Assembly (NCBI GenBank): GCA_947396885.1
Contig: OX377201.1
Span: 26,761,923-26,825,922 of the forward strand
DNA length: 64,000 bases
Source: Heligmosomoides polygyrus polygyrus
Taxonomy: Eukaryota; Nematoda; Chromadorea; Rhabditida; Heligmosomidae
Direction of reading: 5' to 3'
Shown: positions 12,366-24,043 of the stretch, piece after piece
How positions within the stretch are numbered: position 1 is the first letter of the stretch
How the letters are laid out: each line of letters starts with the position of its first letter
Position numbers and translations under genes: made by a program
The notes under the pieces: model-generated
Databases searched by the model: none
What the model was told of the DNA's origin: nothing
What the model saw: only the letters and a program-made list of their open reading frames with translations

Positions 12366-13454
12366 CTGAAGCGTTTAATGTCGTAAGCGGCGATGAGTAA
12401 GCGTCTGGCAAAGGTGTCTTCCTGCCATTTCTTCGTGCGCGACACCGTTACTCTGCGCGCTTTGGATTCTCTGGACATTACTCGATTAACACCGGCCTTC
12501 ATCCGCTTACTCTGCATTACACCGCACGCAAATGACACGGCACGAATTAGTGCTCCTTGGGACCATTACCTTGAACTTGTACCTGCGGAAGACTCAGACA
12601 TGCTCGTCAACATAGCACAACAAACTATTCAAAATACATGTGGAAATTATACGATCAGGGGGAAAGCTAGACAGAAAGACAAATATGAAAAACAAGAAAG
12701 GAGAACCCGCCATACAGCCCCTTAAAGAGCACTCGTCAAAGTTAGAGGGAAATGCCGAAAGACGTACTATCGAAGACAAGAGCTGGTACTAGACGCTTAT
12801 ACATGTGAGATAGAACATTCGTGAAGAGATGAAAGAAACAACACTGGGCCAAAAAAGGAGCAGCTAGAGAAGTGGGAGAAGAGAGAATATACACTACTTA
12901 CCTGTGTTGAGGCACATCAACTGCGGCTAATAGAATCTTGCACGCGAAGTCGAAGTCGACCGCGACACGCGACAGGAGCGGTAACCCATGGTGCATCACA
13001 CCTTCGTCCGCTTCTATATCGATATCGGACGCCTAGAATGGTGACGCTGTCCAAGCATAACGAAAGTTTGAGCAAAGCTGAAGAATAAGACAGAATTGAA
13101 AGCAAACATTCGAGAATTTCATTCCAATAGAACTTGCTGCATAGCTTGGTGGCTTAGGACCGCCCAAAAATTCCAGAGTTTTCTTCACCAAAAAGCAAAA
13201 CTAACACAGGCAAAGAGTACCGCAAGCAGTGTAAAGACATCATTTGCCCATTAAAAGGAGAAAAATCGGTACAATGGCGGCCTCTTTGACCGCACGCAAA
13301 ACAAGTGCAAACACATGGCGGCCCTACAATGAACATATGTTTGCCGTACGCTATGAATTTCTCCTTTTATAGAAAAAAAATATGGCACAATCAACCTCCT
13401 CGACCGCTACAATAGATCGACATTCCAAAGAATTATCGCTTAAAATACACATGA

Positions 13455-13705
13455 TAGATGGTGTGGAGCGCGGTCAGAGGTGCCGGCTGTTGGATGAACC
13501 GAATTCCAGATTCCTTGATTGGATTTCCCACCCAGGCCAACCAAGCTTTCCATCCCACCGGGTCGGTGAACTGGTACCAGACATGTCTGGGAAGGAAAAA
13601 ACACTGAGTTGTCGATCGGATAGCCACCACAAGCCATTGCATAGGCCAAATAGGCATTTAAATCGCCTTCACGACGTCACGCAAATCGGAATACGAAACG
13701 CGGAA
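13455..13705 (+). repeat. SINE family A copy
   Basis: Head GGAGCGCGGTCAGAGGTGCC, then GATTTCCCACCCAGGCCAAC and CCAGACATGTCTGGGAAGG. The 3' end is truncated. Confidence 0.8.
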
Positions 13706-14530
13706 ACAAATAATTCAAAACTCGTTACTTCATTAAATTTCTCATAAATATATTCCTTATGATGGTAATAACTAAGTTACCGTAAACGAATATAGGGATC
13801 GGGTAAGGCAGCATGCGACTCTTTCGCAGCAACATATAACAACAGAAAATCCTTGTATTCGTATTATTACTAATGACGACTTTTCAAACATTACTAGTGT
13901 AACAAATCCAAGTTTATACGAAATGCAATTTCTGTGAAAGGAAGAGAGTATTTAAACGCAGCGAATCCAGACAAATAAGATGCCAGAGATTTCGCTACTA
14001 GTAACACTTAATCGATCTTGTTGAATGTCCCGGATCTATCCTCATTGGGAGGGAGCAGCGCTAAGGTTACATTTGAGATCAGAATCCCACGACACGACAT
14101 CCACTCTCTGAGTTCGCATGGGTACAAATTACCATTTCACAGTAACTGAAGCTCTGGGACAAACTCAAAGGAGGAGTGGAGAGGCGACACAGCATGCCCT
14201 CTTTCGACTAGGATAAATCCGATGGAAAGCAATGTTAGCAACCAAAGGATGCTTACAGATCTTCGATCTAGAATTGGTATTCCAAGCCAGACCTAAGATT
14301 ATTAGGTAAAAAAAGATAAGCATGCTCCGGATAGGCTATTTGATTCTTGATTCAAACACTCATGAAACCTTCTTTTGCTTATACTATTATATTAGCTAGT
14401 ATACCGTTTCAATAAAAGCAAAAAGAATCCAGTTTGGTTATCACACTGTTTCTAGATAGCCATTAGAACTAACCACTTGCTCCGCTGGCAATATGCCAGC
14501 TCCTGCTGGAGTACCACGCAAACTTGCACA
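13706..14530. other. No recognised gene
   Basis: AT-rich sequence without supportable features. Confidence 0.4.
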
Positions 14531-14537
14531 TCAATCC

Positions 14538-14775
14538 GTGCCGAGACTGCTTTCGTCGCTGAGGGGGACATCGGAGATGGGTTGTGCGCTCTTCGAGCGC
14601 ACAACTCGGCTAGGGAAGGGACTCCGGGGTGTGGGCCATCCAGGCGGCTCGTGCTAAGAATGCTTTCGTCGCTGTGGGGGACATCGGATATGGGTTGTGC
14701 GCTCTTCGAGCGCACAACTCGGCTAGGGAAGGGACTCCAGGGTGTAGTGCGTCCAAGGTGCTCGTGCAGGAACTG
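14538..14775. repeat. Tandem repeat, ~113-bp period, with perfect hairpin in each unit
   Basis: TTTCGTCGCT starts at 14551 and again at 14664. Each unit contains GTTGTGCGCTC-TTC-GAGCGCACAAC, an 11-bp-stem hairpin, followed by GGGAAGGGACTCC. The last motif recurs at 22435, 25830 (inverse) and 38485, marking a dispersed family. Confidence 0.75.
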
Positions 14776-14960
14776 CTCCCGTCTCCCAGTGCTCTCCAGT
14801 AGCGGCGGGGGAAGAGCCGCGATCCGCCACCGACCGCTCAACGACCCTCCTCCATATCGACTGACCATGGTGTCGGTGGATATCGAAAATGGCCACGTCG
14901 ATATGACGCGACATCAGGAGAATCTGGTTAGATCTAAGTAAGACCCTGTTTCTACATCAG

Positions 14961-15080
14961 GGGCCGTATGCTATTCTCTCCCCAACCGTCCCCGGCCGGT
15001 ATGAGGCGGTCTCCGCCCACCTCCCCAGTATGCACATCTCTCCGGGTGACGTCATCAAAACCGGGGGACGGGATCCCCAT
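14961..15080 (+). repeat. GC-rich repeat (family E), + copy
   Basis: It shares GTATGCTATTCTC, TATGCACATCTC and related blocks with the inverted copy at 16170-16321. Confidence 0.55.
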
Positions 15081-16169
15081 AGAAAATTGCTCGGGGATAG
15101 GCAGAGATGCAGTGGAAATTCGACGCTGGAGCGGGAGACTAGCATCGGGGCGTGATATTTGCGATCAGCTGCTGCGGCGCGTCTCATCGGTTGCGGATAT
15201 ATACTACGATAATCGTTTTCCCACATTGAGTTGAACACTAGTCGATGAAGAGAGCACTTCAATGCTCCCGTAACAGTGTGGAATATCTAGGTGGACACAA
15301 TACAGGTTTTCGTAGTTAGTTCGCGATTGGTATACAATTCCGGAAATCAAAGGAAACGTGATAGGAGGCTGAACTTTTTAGGGCACTGCATCGGGTTAAC
15401 TATAGTTTTTTTTAAGTGAAGAGGAAGGGAGCCATTAAAATAAATACAAGTAAAACTCCCATTGCAAGCGAACAGTTTCAATCTCTTAGAAATTAGAAAA
15501 AAATAAGCTGGTAGGAAAATGGAGTTTTTCCACAAAAAGCCTTTTTGTTCATGCAAAACTGTGCTGATATTTTAAACAAATTGATATTGTGTTTGTTTCA
15601 CATGAATGATTATCTGCATTTGTAAGAAAAAATTGTGGCCTCTGTCAAATGCCAAATTCGCACTCAAAAATGTTCAAGAATCTTTTTCAGCTCGTGCTCT
15701 TAAACCTTGGAATGAACTTTTTTGTACCATTACTCACTTCTTTGGGAAAGGCATTCAATTACAAATCAGAAAACTTTCCTAAACAGACAGGATATTTGAG
15801 AAATTAACTACAAATTTGATAAAAAAAGGGTAGGGATACTTGGATGAAATATATGCCTTCTCAGTGGATGAAATACTAACTCGCTTTAAAAAAGAGCACT
15901 TTCCACTCCACGCAATTCATGGAAAAACTCGGTTTAGCAAATCTTCGAAGAGCACACTTTTCCTGTAATCTTTTGTGTTCAACTGTTTTTGTACCACTTT
16001 GAGTTCAATAAATTATATGTGTTCTACACAGTGTGGACCCCCTCTGTGAAGGTACATCTCTCTAAACACTGCATGGTAAATGCTGTTGTACAGAATACTC
16101 AATTCATCCACTAGCTATGAGCAGCCCACAGCTGTGATAGTGGTACTCCAGTCGGAATCCTCTGCTCCT
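15081..16169. other. No recognised gene
   Basis: AT-rich; no supportable features. Confidence 0.4.
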
Positions 16170-16321
16170 CTACCCTACTCTGCCATCTCTGCCATCCCGG
16201 GGGGACGCCCCGGAGATGTGCATAAGGGGGTGTGGGGATCGTCGAAACTCGGGGATGGTGCCCGGCTTTTTCGCGCCGGGTACCATCCCCGAGTCGGGCG
16301 AGAATAGCATACAGCCCCAGG
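16170..16321 (-). repeat. GC-rich repeat (family E), - copy with hairpin
   Basis: Contains inverted blocks (ACTCGGGGATGGT and ACCATCCCCGAGT) around a GCCCGGCTTTTTCGCGCCGG loop. The end shared with 14961 reads GAGAATAGCATACAGCCCC. Confidence 0.6.
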
Positions 16322-17827
16322 ATGCACCAAAGGTTTGAATGGAACACGATCACAAAAAGCTCACGCATAGTTGATCTCTTTCTTTAGCCTTTTTTAAAGT
16401 TCGAGCGGTGAATGGAGTCAAAGCAATCAATGACTGATGAGTCACCGTTTCCGTTCCGTTCTTCGGAACACGGAAACGGAAATTCCGCGCATCGCTGCTA
16501 CTAATTGTCTACAGGTTCCCTACAGCGTAGTATCCACCATTCCAAGTTGTATCAGGAATGCTATGGACTTCGAACAAGTAACGACTCTAAAGGCCTCAAA
16601 GATCTTATCCTGCAGCGATCTGAAAGGTGTTTTGTATACAGTCTCTAGCGCAGACTCTATCAGCTATGGAAAAGGGGCCCCAAAAAAGAAAACACGAAAA
16701 TCGATCATTAGTCACCTCCCAACTTCTTGAACCGTACGGTCTGTCAACTGATGGCGCTATAGAAGGCACAGCAACCGCTACTGGATGAGGAGTACCCTCC
16801 CATGTATAGGTTATGACAGCATACGAGCAGGCTTCGCCACCGCTTGTCACCCCTGAAACGTACACTGTTACAAGAAACTCAGCAGCGTGCTGACCTGCCA
16901 GACGCCGTCAACGCCGTAGCAGAAAACTGACCGCAGAATATCTTTCTGATAAAGCTGCCCCGTTCGTCGGTGCCCGGATGGATATAGCGGTTGCATTGGA
17001 CCTGTAACAAAGTACGTCATATTTGACAGTGACTGTATACTGAAGACCCACGTGGTCTGTAGCAGTTTTCCTACCTTATACGTATAGTTGTCCGGTGTAG
17101 CCATCATTAACTTCCGAGTGGCTGCGCAGAAGTGATAGAATCTGTAAAAACTTTCTGGATAACTGGGAAAAACGACAGTACTATGGAACGAGTGATAACC
17201 GATAGTTTTAACTTCTCAAATACCTCCAAGCTAATAGGTCGTAATACGATTTTTCTTTTCGTTACCTAATGATTCCTGTCTGGAATCGCGTATAAAAACT
17301 TTCCAGGTCGCCACTATTTGAACACTGCGCCAGATAACGAAATAAATTTTTCGTTAAGTAGCAAATCATACGTCCTTTAGTGTACATAATAATACACATT
17401 CCTACCTAAGAAGGACTTTACCTTAAATTAGACCTCTTTACTTTAAACGAGTGTCACTGCGACGCTCCCTACTTCATTCCTCCATGCGGTCATAGGCTCT
17501 ACAACATTCATATTCACATGGTACTGGAAATGTTAGTCCAATTACTTCAGCAGAACACTGGCTGTATTGCTCGCAGCTCTTCCACTGCGTGACCCACTGC
17601 CCGCTCCTTCCAGTTCTCACAAAATAACCTACCCGGAACTACACAGAATAGAGTTACAACAAAATCTTCCCTCAAATGGAAGAACTGCTGACCTATTTCC
17701 CATAATGTAGATAGTGAAAAGTTGTGAATTTTTTACCGTGGAGTTGGTACCTGCAGCAAATCACATTCGTTTATAGGATAGACTGCTGCAAACATGAAAA
17801 TCGAGCCGATGCTACTTCTAACACTAA
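16322..17827. other. No recognised gene
   Basis: A short palindrome (CCGTTTCCGT and ACGGAAACGG, 16444-16480) is visible. No coding region is supported. Confidence 0.35.
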
Positions 17828-17970
17828 AGGCCCCACACACTTCTGCGGCAACGCCGCGGCCCTATCCTTAACCACAGAGCAGAGACGCAGAGCTCGCCGC
17901 CGGCGGCGTCCCTGCCCTATCCTTAACCATAGCGGCGAGCGGCGTTGCCGCACATGGGTGTGGGGGGCTT
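17828..17970. mobile_element. Harbinger-type MITE, GC-rich, 143 bp
   Basis: Inverted ends are built on GGCCCCACACACTTCTGCGG and GCGGCAACGCCGC with TAA on both sides (17825-17827 and 17971-17973). It is related in design to the GGCCCCGTTTATACTTC copies. Confidence 0.6.
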
Positions 17971-18005
17971 TAAGAGGAGCTTTTACAAGGATGCTTGGGT
18001 ACGCT

Positions 18006-18090
18006 AAAAATTCTAGCATTGAAAGGGACGTGAACTCGCACCGCTTGTTTACCAGGCAGGCTCTACGTCATTACACCACCGGCGCTGCCC
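18006..18090 (-). repeat. tRNA-like SINE family B copy
   Basis: The minus strand reads GGTGGTGTAATGACGTAGAG, then GGTGCGAGTTCACGTCCC. It is tRNA-like but has no closed acceptor stem, so it is not a functional tRNA. Confidence 0.5.
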
Positions 18091-18619
18091 GTGCACGTCC
18101 GCGATACCCCATCTATCAGCACTTATCTGTGATATCGGTATGTAGAGAAGTGTTTTAATGTTCTTTTATCAACCTGCTTGTGTTAAATAAGCCGATATTA
18201 ATGAACAAACAATCAACTGGTTTCACCGCAAAAACAACAACCAACCTATCCACGCGATTCTCACTGCAAACTTTGGAAAGTTCTGCTAGGAAATCTACAA
18301 TGTGCTCGTTATCGATCGGTTGATCGGCAGTATTTACTTGTTGTGAATTCTACCCTCTGCCGAACATATCCGCGCGATTCTCACTTCAAGCGTTCAACAC
18401 TACATAAAGATCGATAAAATCGTTCGATAATGACAGGACCGATATTGCTCATCTGTTGTGGAGTTTGCCCATTAGCCAACTTGTTCACATGATCCCCACC
18501 AGGAGGATTAAACCTGAGCAGTGATTAGTATTGCCGATTGGGATGTAGAGCCCCTTTATTGGGCACTAATTTTAATTCATTGTTTTTCCTTTAAAAACAA
18601 AAAAATATATACATTCAAA

Positions 18620-18850
18620 CAGTGTGTTCACTTATTAGGGCAGATGAAGTAAAATATTACCAACAAAGTCAACTAAATTTTCCTTGAACGAAAAATTACT
18701 CTATTTGTCTCGGAGAGTCCGGTTTATCGCACAAAAAGCTTGTTTTGATTTAGAAGATGTTCAGCTTGAATTTAGGTGCATCCAGCTTACCTAGAAGAGC
18801 GTCCAGTTTCATTAAAAAGTGTCCCGGTTGTTTTAAAAAGTGCACAATTG
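18620..18850. repeat. AT-rich repeat arm (family D)
   Basis: It shares GTTCACTTATT, the GAACGAAAAATTACTC-type block and TTGTTTTGATTTAGAAGA-type blocks with 4690-4870. Confidence 0.5.
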
Positions 18851-18859
18851 GAAATGGTA

Positions 18860-19030
18860 GTGGTATGCACAGGTGTAAGGCCCCGTTTATACTTCCGTCG
18901 CCGTGCTATGCGATGCCATGTATAGTGGCCATCGCGTCGCGCCGCGACGAAGTATAAACGGGGCCTAATGGCGTAGAGCATTCCCGCCTGGTCAGTAGGA
19001 GGTGCAAGTTCGAGTCCCGCCTGAAGCTAG
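18860..19030 (+). repeat. SINE family B copy split by a MITE
   Basis: Upstream of the MITE: GTGGTATGCACAGGTG. Downstream: TAATGGCGTAGAGCATTCCC, then AAGTTCGAGTCCCGCC. Removing the MITE and one TAA restores a GTGTAATGGCGTAGAGC box A-like stretch. Confidence 0.5.
18879..18965. mobile_element. Harbinger-type MITE, 87 bp
   Basis: GGCCCCGTTTATACTTC ends are inverted, with TAA duplication (18876-18878 and 18966-18968). It is inserted in a SINE family B head. Confidence 0.8.
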
Positions 19031-19719
19031 AGTTTTGATCGCAGCAGAAATCGCTGTAACGGTATACACAGGATTTCCGGGAGCGATCAGCCTAAAGCGC
19101 TTATCTTATTCTCATGGCAAAGAAATATCAATACGCTATGGGAAACATAACCACCCACTGCACGCGAATGAAATCTAACGAATTTGTTAAACTTTTCCTC
19201 GTCAGCACACTTCGAATATTTTCGCGGATTCGGAGCCTTGAAACTGCCAACATCTGATTAATAGCGGAGGAGCCAAGGGTTATCTTGTTGAGCAGAGGTA
19301 TGCGTATCTGATCAGTAATCGCCTTTCTGGTCAACAAACCTGTATGCTATTGAGATAGACAGCCCCACGCGAGACGCCTTCCGTATATTGACTCTTATCA
19401 ATGTGTTCTCTTTACAAACGTGTTGTAGCTGCATGCTGCTGTCTTACAGCTTTACTCCTCCTTATCCTGAACAGACGACTAGGTGACTGACCACCAAGTT
19501 TCCTTTCAAACTCACCCATCGACAGAGTGCTGTGCACTTATAGAAACGGAATGGAAAGTGTACTTACTTCGTTGTTCCTTGAGGCGTTCCCCACGACCCA
19601 AGCCCATCCAGAGTGACTTCATGTCGATGTTGCAAACCGGACATTGAAACCACAAATGTGCCTACTTCAGTGAATTCTTGTGGGACGGTGGTGCAGATCA
19701 GCGACGTCTCAACCTAACA

Positions 19720-20261
19720 TCAACATTTCCGTGGTGTCTTTCCTGTCTTTCCTTTAAATGCATCAAAACTAACCAGAGCGGCATCGCTAACTATTATATG
19801 TGCAGCTGTTGCGAACGACTCAGCTTGTTGGCTATATAGCGGCCAATCAAGATGCATCCCAATCACGTCGTTTGTGACAAACACACGAGAAGGAGCCACG
19901 TCACCAGGACTCATGGCCTTTGGGAAGTCTGAACGACTGGTTTTATATTTCTTTAGCATAGGGATCAGAACACTGCGCTTACCCTCATCCTGTCGGGTAT
20001 ACTGAAGAAGTTGTTTGAACGATTTCACACGGGACTCGCGATGGGGCAAACGGCGAGGGTTCACCACATGACTGACTCTGCAAACAGGCGATTGCAGAAA
20101 ACGTTAACCGGTTGGCTGTTGATAGAAAAACTAGTGGCTGCGTCAGGTAACTCTCTCATCTCACAAGCAGCCGAAAGCAACTGAGTTACAGGAAACTGAC
20201 TGCGCTGATCGAGCACCTCGTCTAGTAGCCACACGGGTAGGACGCTTTTCCACTCCTTCAT
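19720..20261 (-). pseudogene. Decayed coding region of unknown family
   Basis: Two open segments on the minus strand run into each other: 20261 to 20061 (starts MKEWKSVLPVWLLDEVLDQR) and 20067 to 19720 (ends FDAFKGKTGKTPRKC). The switch near 20060-20070 needs a one-base shift and no intron can be placed there, so this looks like a broken coding sequence. The context suggests a mobile element, but no domain is recognised. Confidence 0.35.
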
Positions 20262-21111
20262 TCTGCCATCCTGATCGACTCGCGGGGTATTGTTCCTGTT
20301 CTGCGCCGAACTGCTCGGATTCGCCTGGAATTGAGGAAACGTGGTCAGGAAATATTATAGAAAACACAGCATCACCACCAATCGACAAAGCGCACAAAAA
20401 TCGCCTTTTACAAATATTTTTTTTCAATAACACAGACGAATTTGATGAGAAGCCAACAACATGGTACCAGCTTTATTTCGTGTGATAAAACATTAAAAAC
20501 TGCACCTTCTAAGCCGCGAACTGTGCACTCCCAAGTGCTAAATCCACACCGTACACTTGTGGTCGTATCAGAAAAAGCTTCGCTTGTGGATTGCTGTTTG
20601 AGAAATGATATACGTTATTTTCACTGTCCCGATAAAATGTTTTACGACACCAACCCACATTATGACATTTAATAGAGCTTCTGGAATGTAGAGTACAGAA
20701 ACGGTTGCGTGCAATGCAGATGGCATAGACAGACTGTTTTGTGTGATTGTCGCCAATAGAAACATTTTACAGCAAATATTCCAGTGCTCGTCACCTTAGT
20801 GTGCCTCATTTTCTCTCGCATTTGGAAACGCCAATCTAGCCTAGTCGAGAGGAGACAACCCCGAAGTAATCGGTGATCCCATCTTCCATCCACACTGCGC
20901 ACTGTCTTCCTTCATTTGCCTGAGAGCCTTCAACTTATGGATACTGCAGCTCTCGGAGGAATTTAAATAAGAGAAAGGCTAAATAAGGCAATCTACAAGC
21001 CTTCCCAATAAGAATAGATCAAGAAGTCCTACTTCTTCGGAAATGCTTTCCTTACGAAAACACGCGGCGGCAGCGACAAGCACAATAAGTGTGAAGTTGG
21101 TGCTGCTATGC
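20262..21111. other. No recognised gene
   Basis: Short frames only. Confidence 0.4.
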
Positions 21112-21359
21112 TTAACACGTTGACGACCGTGTGGCCTGATGTCGGGCCACACCCTTACGGCCGCGTGGGACCGTGTGACATGTTAGGTCGCAGCCTTATA
21201 ATTCATTTTTTTAGTTTTATTCAGATCTTTCCAAGGAACTTTTTTGTGTTATGTGCCCTTCATCTTTAGACATTGCTGTAAAAAGCGTGGTCCCCAAAAA
21301 TAACGGTTACTGATTTATTGAGCTTTTCGTCAAGTAAAGGCTTCAATTAACAATTCGTC

Positions 21360-21733
21360 GAGTAGTTGCCATGTCCGACTTTCTGTGAACCTCGGCATGA
21401 TGTCAAAATCGTAGTAGTTCTTCCTTGAACTCTAGGCGAGGTTGGTAACAGCGTTTATTGGGCTTACGTTTCGGCGACATCGCCTTCTTCAGAGCCTGAA
21501 AGGAAACATACCTAAGAGTGACCACTCGACCAAGGGACAGAGACAGTCTCCTACTCATCTTGTGTACGTCTAATTGGTCTCACAATCCAGTAGGGTTGAG
21601 GAGACCCTTGGTCGAGTGGTCACACTTAGGTTTGTTTCCTTTCAGGCTTTGAAGAAGGCGATCTCGCCAAAACGTAAGCCCAATAACCCTGTTACCAACC
21701 TCGCCTAGAGTTCAAGGAAGAACTGTTACGATT
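21360..21733. mobile_element. Inverted-repeat element, possibly Penelope-like, inside the piggyBac copy
   Basis: Arms of about 131 bp (21405-21536 and 21605-21735) are inverted copies. The 13-bp sequence TTAACAATTCGTC occurs on both sides (21347-21359 and 21734-21746) and may be the target duplication. On the minus strand one arm has CTGAAGA, a GGCG/CGCC stem and GAAAC (21468-21492), as in a hammerhead ribozyme core. Confidence 0.5.
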
Positions 21734-22028
21734 TTAACAATTCGTCATTGAAAAATAATCGATAATACTCGATCGGCCTAACGTAGTCGAACACATCATC
21801 ATGAAAGCCGGACTCCGTCCCAAAGTCCAACCAAGTAGGGGCTTCAAAATCGCTCTTCCAAACCTCCTCATCCTCATTTTCTGCTTCGGATTCTATTACT
21901 TCACTTTCTGAGCCATCATCATCGTCAGCTGGCAATGCAAGGATATCGGCCTCAGCATCAACGGGCGCAAATAGGGTCCGGGGGGTCACCTTATAAAAAG
22001 TGTCACCAACACCAAGAAAACGAGACAA
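21726..22028 (-). pseudogene. piggyBac-like transposase, N-terminal fragment
   Basis: The translation has an acidic stretch (ADDDDGSESEVIESEAENED) followed by DYVRPIEYYRLFFNDELL, which matches the start of the piggyBac transposase domain. It is cut off by the inverted-repeat element at about 21734. The DDD catalytic core is absent. A second piece of acidic N-terminal coding sequence (ESDDEYDEVVQGGVDGR) lies at about 22645-22700, beyond the SINE. Confidence 0.65.
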
Positions 22029-22049
22029 GGCACACTGATAGTAAAGAAA

Positions 22050-22347
22050 TAAAGGATAAAGGATAAAGGACGGCGTTACTCAATCCCTTCTGGGATGCGC
22101 CAGCGCATTCTACTTCTACGGGGTTGTCGTGGAGGCGACATGAATGCGTATTTGGCCATACAATGACTTGCGGTGGCCAGCCGATGAACAAGTCAGCGCT
22201 TTATCCTTCCCAGACATGTCTGGTACCAATTCACCGACCCCGGAGGGATGGAAGGCTTGGTTGGCCTGGGCGGGAAATCCGAACCAGAAACCTGGTATCG
22301 GGTGCACGCGGCAGTCGTGCCTCCTCCGACTGCGCTACACGCGCCCT
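22050..22347 (-). repeat. SINE family A, full length with 12-bp target duplication
   Basis: It runs from an (ATAAAGG)n tail to the CTGCGCTACACGCGCCC head in reverse. ATAGTAAAGAAA flanks both sides (22038-22049 and 22348-22359). It is inserted in the piggyBac element. Confidence 0.88.
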
Positions 22348-22379
22348 ATAGTAAAGAAAACAAACAAATAATGCTGTGG

Positions 22380-22515
22380 CTGTGTTCTATGCTCTCCTCC
22401 GCATCAGCGGAGGGGAGCACATATTTAGGCAGGGGAAGGGACTCCAGGGTGTTGCTCAAGTGACGCATCCTGTTAAAATTGCCTACATCCTGGAGTTCCC
22501 TCCCTTGTCCAATTA
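22380..22515. repeat. Repeat with CTCCTCCGC/GCGGAGGGGAG hairpin and GGGACTCC motif
   Basis: The hairpin CTCCTCCGCATCAGCGGAGG (22394-22413) precedes GGGGAAGGGACTCCAGGGTG. An inverted GGAGTTCCCTCCCTTG block follows near 22492. It is part of the dispersed family seen at 14600 and 25830. Confidence 0.5.
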
Positions 22516-23036
22516 GGAAGCACATAAGACGCGGATCTATAATCGAAACGAAGAGATAAAACTGCATTTACATTCACTGTATGTAGCTACTCGCCAGGCC
22601 GGCCCGCCGCGCCATGCTGAGGTGACCCCCGGACCCTATTTGCGCCCATCAACGCCGCCCTGGACCACCTCGTCATACTCATCATCGCTTTCCACCAAGA
22701 GACGAATTTTGCGCTCGCGTTAGACCGTGAGACTTTATGTCATGCCACGCTGTCGGCGTTGCAAAAAATCGATTGGTCCCACGCGCCAGACACGCGAAGA
22801 AGGCGCGGTCGTCAACGTGTTAAGACGTCTCCTAGCCATGCAAACCTCTCGCGATGACTCTGCTCTGCTCAGCTGCTTAGAAGCTCCCAGTTCCAATCAA
22901 CTAGGGAAAATGGCTATATTGATGGCAATTCGGAGATCCAATCACAAAGGATTTAAACAACTGTTCCCATTGTGAATGATTTATTATTATTACTTTTTAA
23001 TATTATTTATTATTTTATCACTTTTTCTTTTGTATA

Positions 23037-24043
23037 CGTTTGAGATTCCTGACTCTGTTCAAAGGCTCGAAGTTTCTTGTAAAATGTACGCGGACGATAT
23101 AAAGGTCTAAGAGAAGTCGAGAACAACCAGTCGATGTCCAAGCAGCCAGAAATTTTGTAGAGAAATGGGCAAATACCTACAAACTAAACTTCTGCTGAAA
23201 AATCGCATTGCCTTGTGGTACAGTCAAAATCTAAAAGTCACCTTCCAACCTACACGCTCAGTGGATCAATTTTAGAACAACTTTCTAGTGCACGAGATTT
23301 ACAGTTCCATTTTTCCAGGAACCTAAACTTTGAACAACATTATAAAGCACTTGTAAAGAAGGCTAACTACCGAATTTACAATCTGTTTAAGGTTTTAACA
23401 ACCAAAGACCAACCTTCTCTCCTGAGAACCTACAAATCTTACGTGAGGCCCATTGTAGAACGTGGTGTTTCAGTCTTCAGTCCCTGTCAGAAGAAGGACA
23501 TAAAACTCCTTGAAAGTGTTCAGAATAACTTCACCTGTAAGCTTTTTCTGAAATGTCGTGTTCTGAGTTATGACAACATTTCGAGTGGGTCTGACAGGGC
23601 TAAGATGCTTGGTTTGTCTAGCCTTCAGACTAGACGAAAAAGAGCAGATTTAATTATGTTGTTCAAAGTTCTGACAGGGAGGCTTTCCACTGACCCAGTA
23701 GGATTTTTTGACAACTGACAGAAGAAGGCATCTCAGACTATCTGCGAATCCCAAGGTCGAAAGTGAGGTCAAGTTTCCTCATTTACAGGAGCATCAGGGA
23801 GCTCAACACCCTACGTTCTGAGAATGAAAGCATGGTTAGACATGTCTCTGTCTTCTTTTAAATGTCTAATTACACAAAGGTTTCGCTGGGCTTGTTTCGT
23901 TTTGTTTCTTTCGTTGCTCAGTCACCCTGCCCCTTTTGTCTAATGTTAATGTGTTATGCTAGCTTACTGCATGTGTTGTTGTTATCTTACCGCATGTGAT
24001 TATGATCCGTGTCTTGTAATAAATAAAAATAAATAAATTTAGG
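23037..24043 (+). mobile_element. 5'-truncated CR1-like LINE
   Basis: The copy starts within reverse transcriptase just before YADD (23087-23098). After a frame break it continues as the 167-codon frame 23215-23718 (LYKS/ SYVRPIVERGVSVFSPCQKK, then LGLSSLQTRRKRADLIMLFK), typical of the CR1/jockey RT C-terminus. It ends with a short (TAAATAAA)-type tail. Truncation and the early break mean it is inactive. Confidence 0.8.

Larger units (their letters stand above)
21116..22819 (-). mobile_element. Decayed piggyBac-type DNA transposon carrying nested insertions
   Basis: Perfect 14-bp inverted ends CACGTTGACGACCG (21116-21129) and the inverse (22806-22819) are flanked by TTAA (21112-21115 and 22820-22823), the piggyBac target. 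Inside are a minus-strand piggyBac-like transposase N-terminus, a SINE (22050-22347) and an inverted-repeat element (about 21360-21733). Most of the transposase is missing. Confidence 0.8.

Noticed and set aside
17724..18158. 144-codon frame as a gene
   Set aside because: It spans a Harbinger-type MITE (17828-17970) and a tRNA-like SINE fragment.
18958..19030. tRNA gene
   Set aside because: Box A- and box B-like stretches are present but no closed acceptor stem is seen, and similar sequences at 6893 and 18006 show a SINE family.
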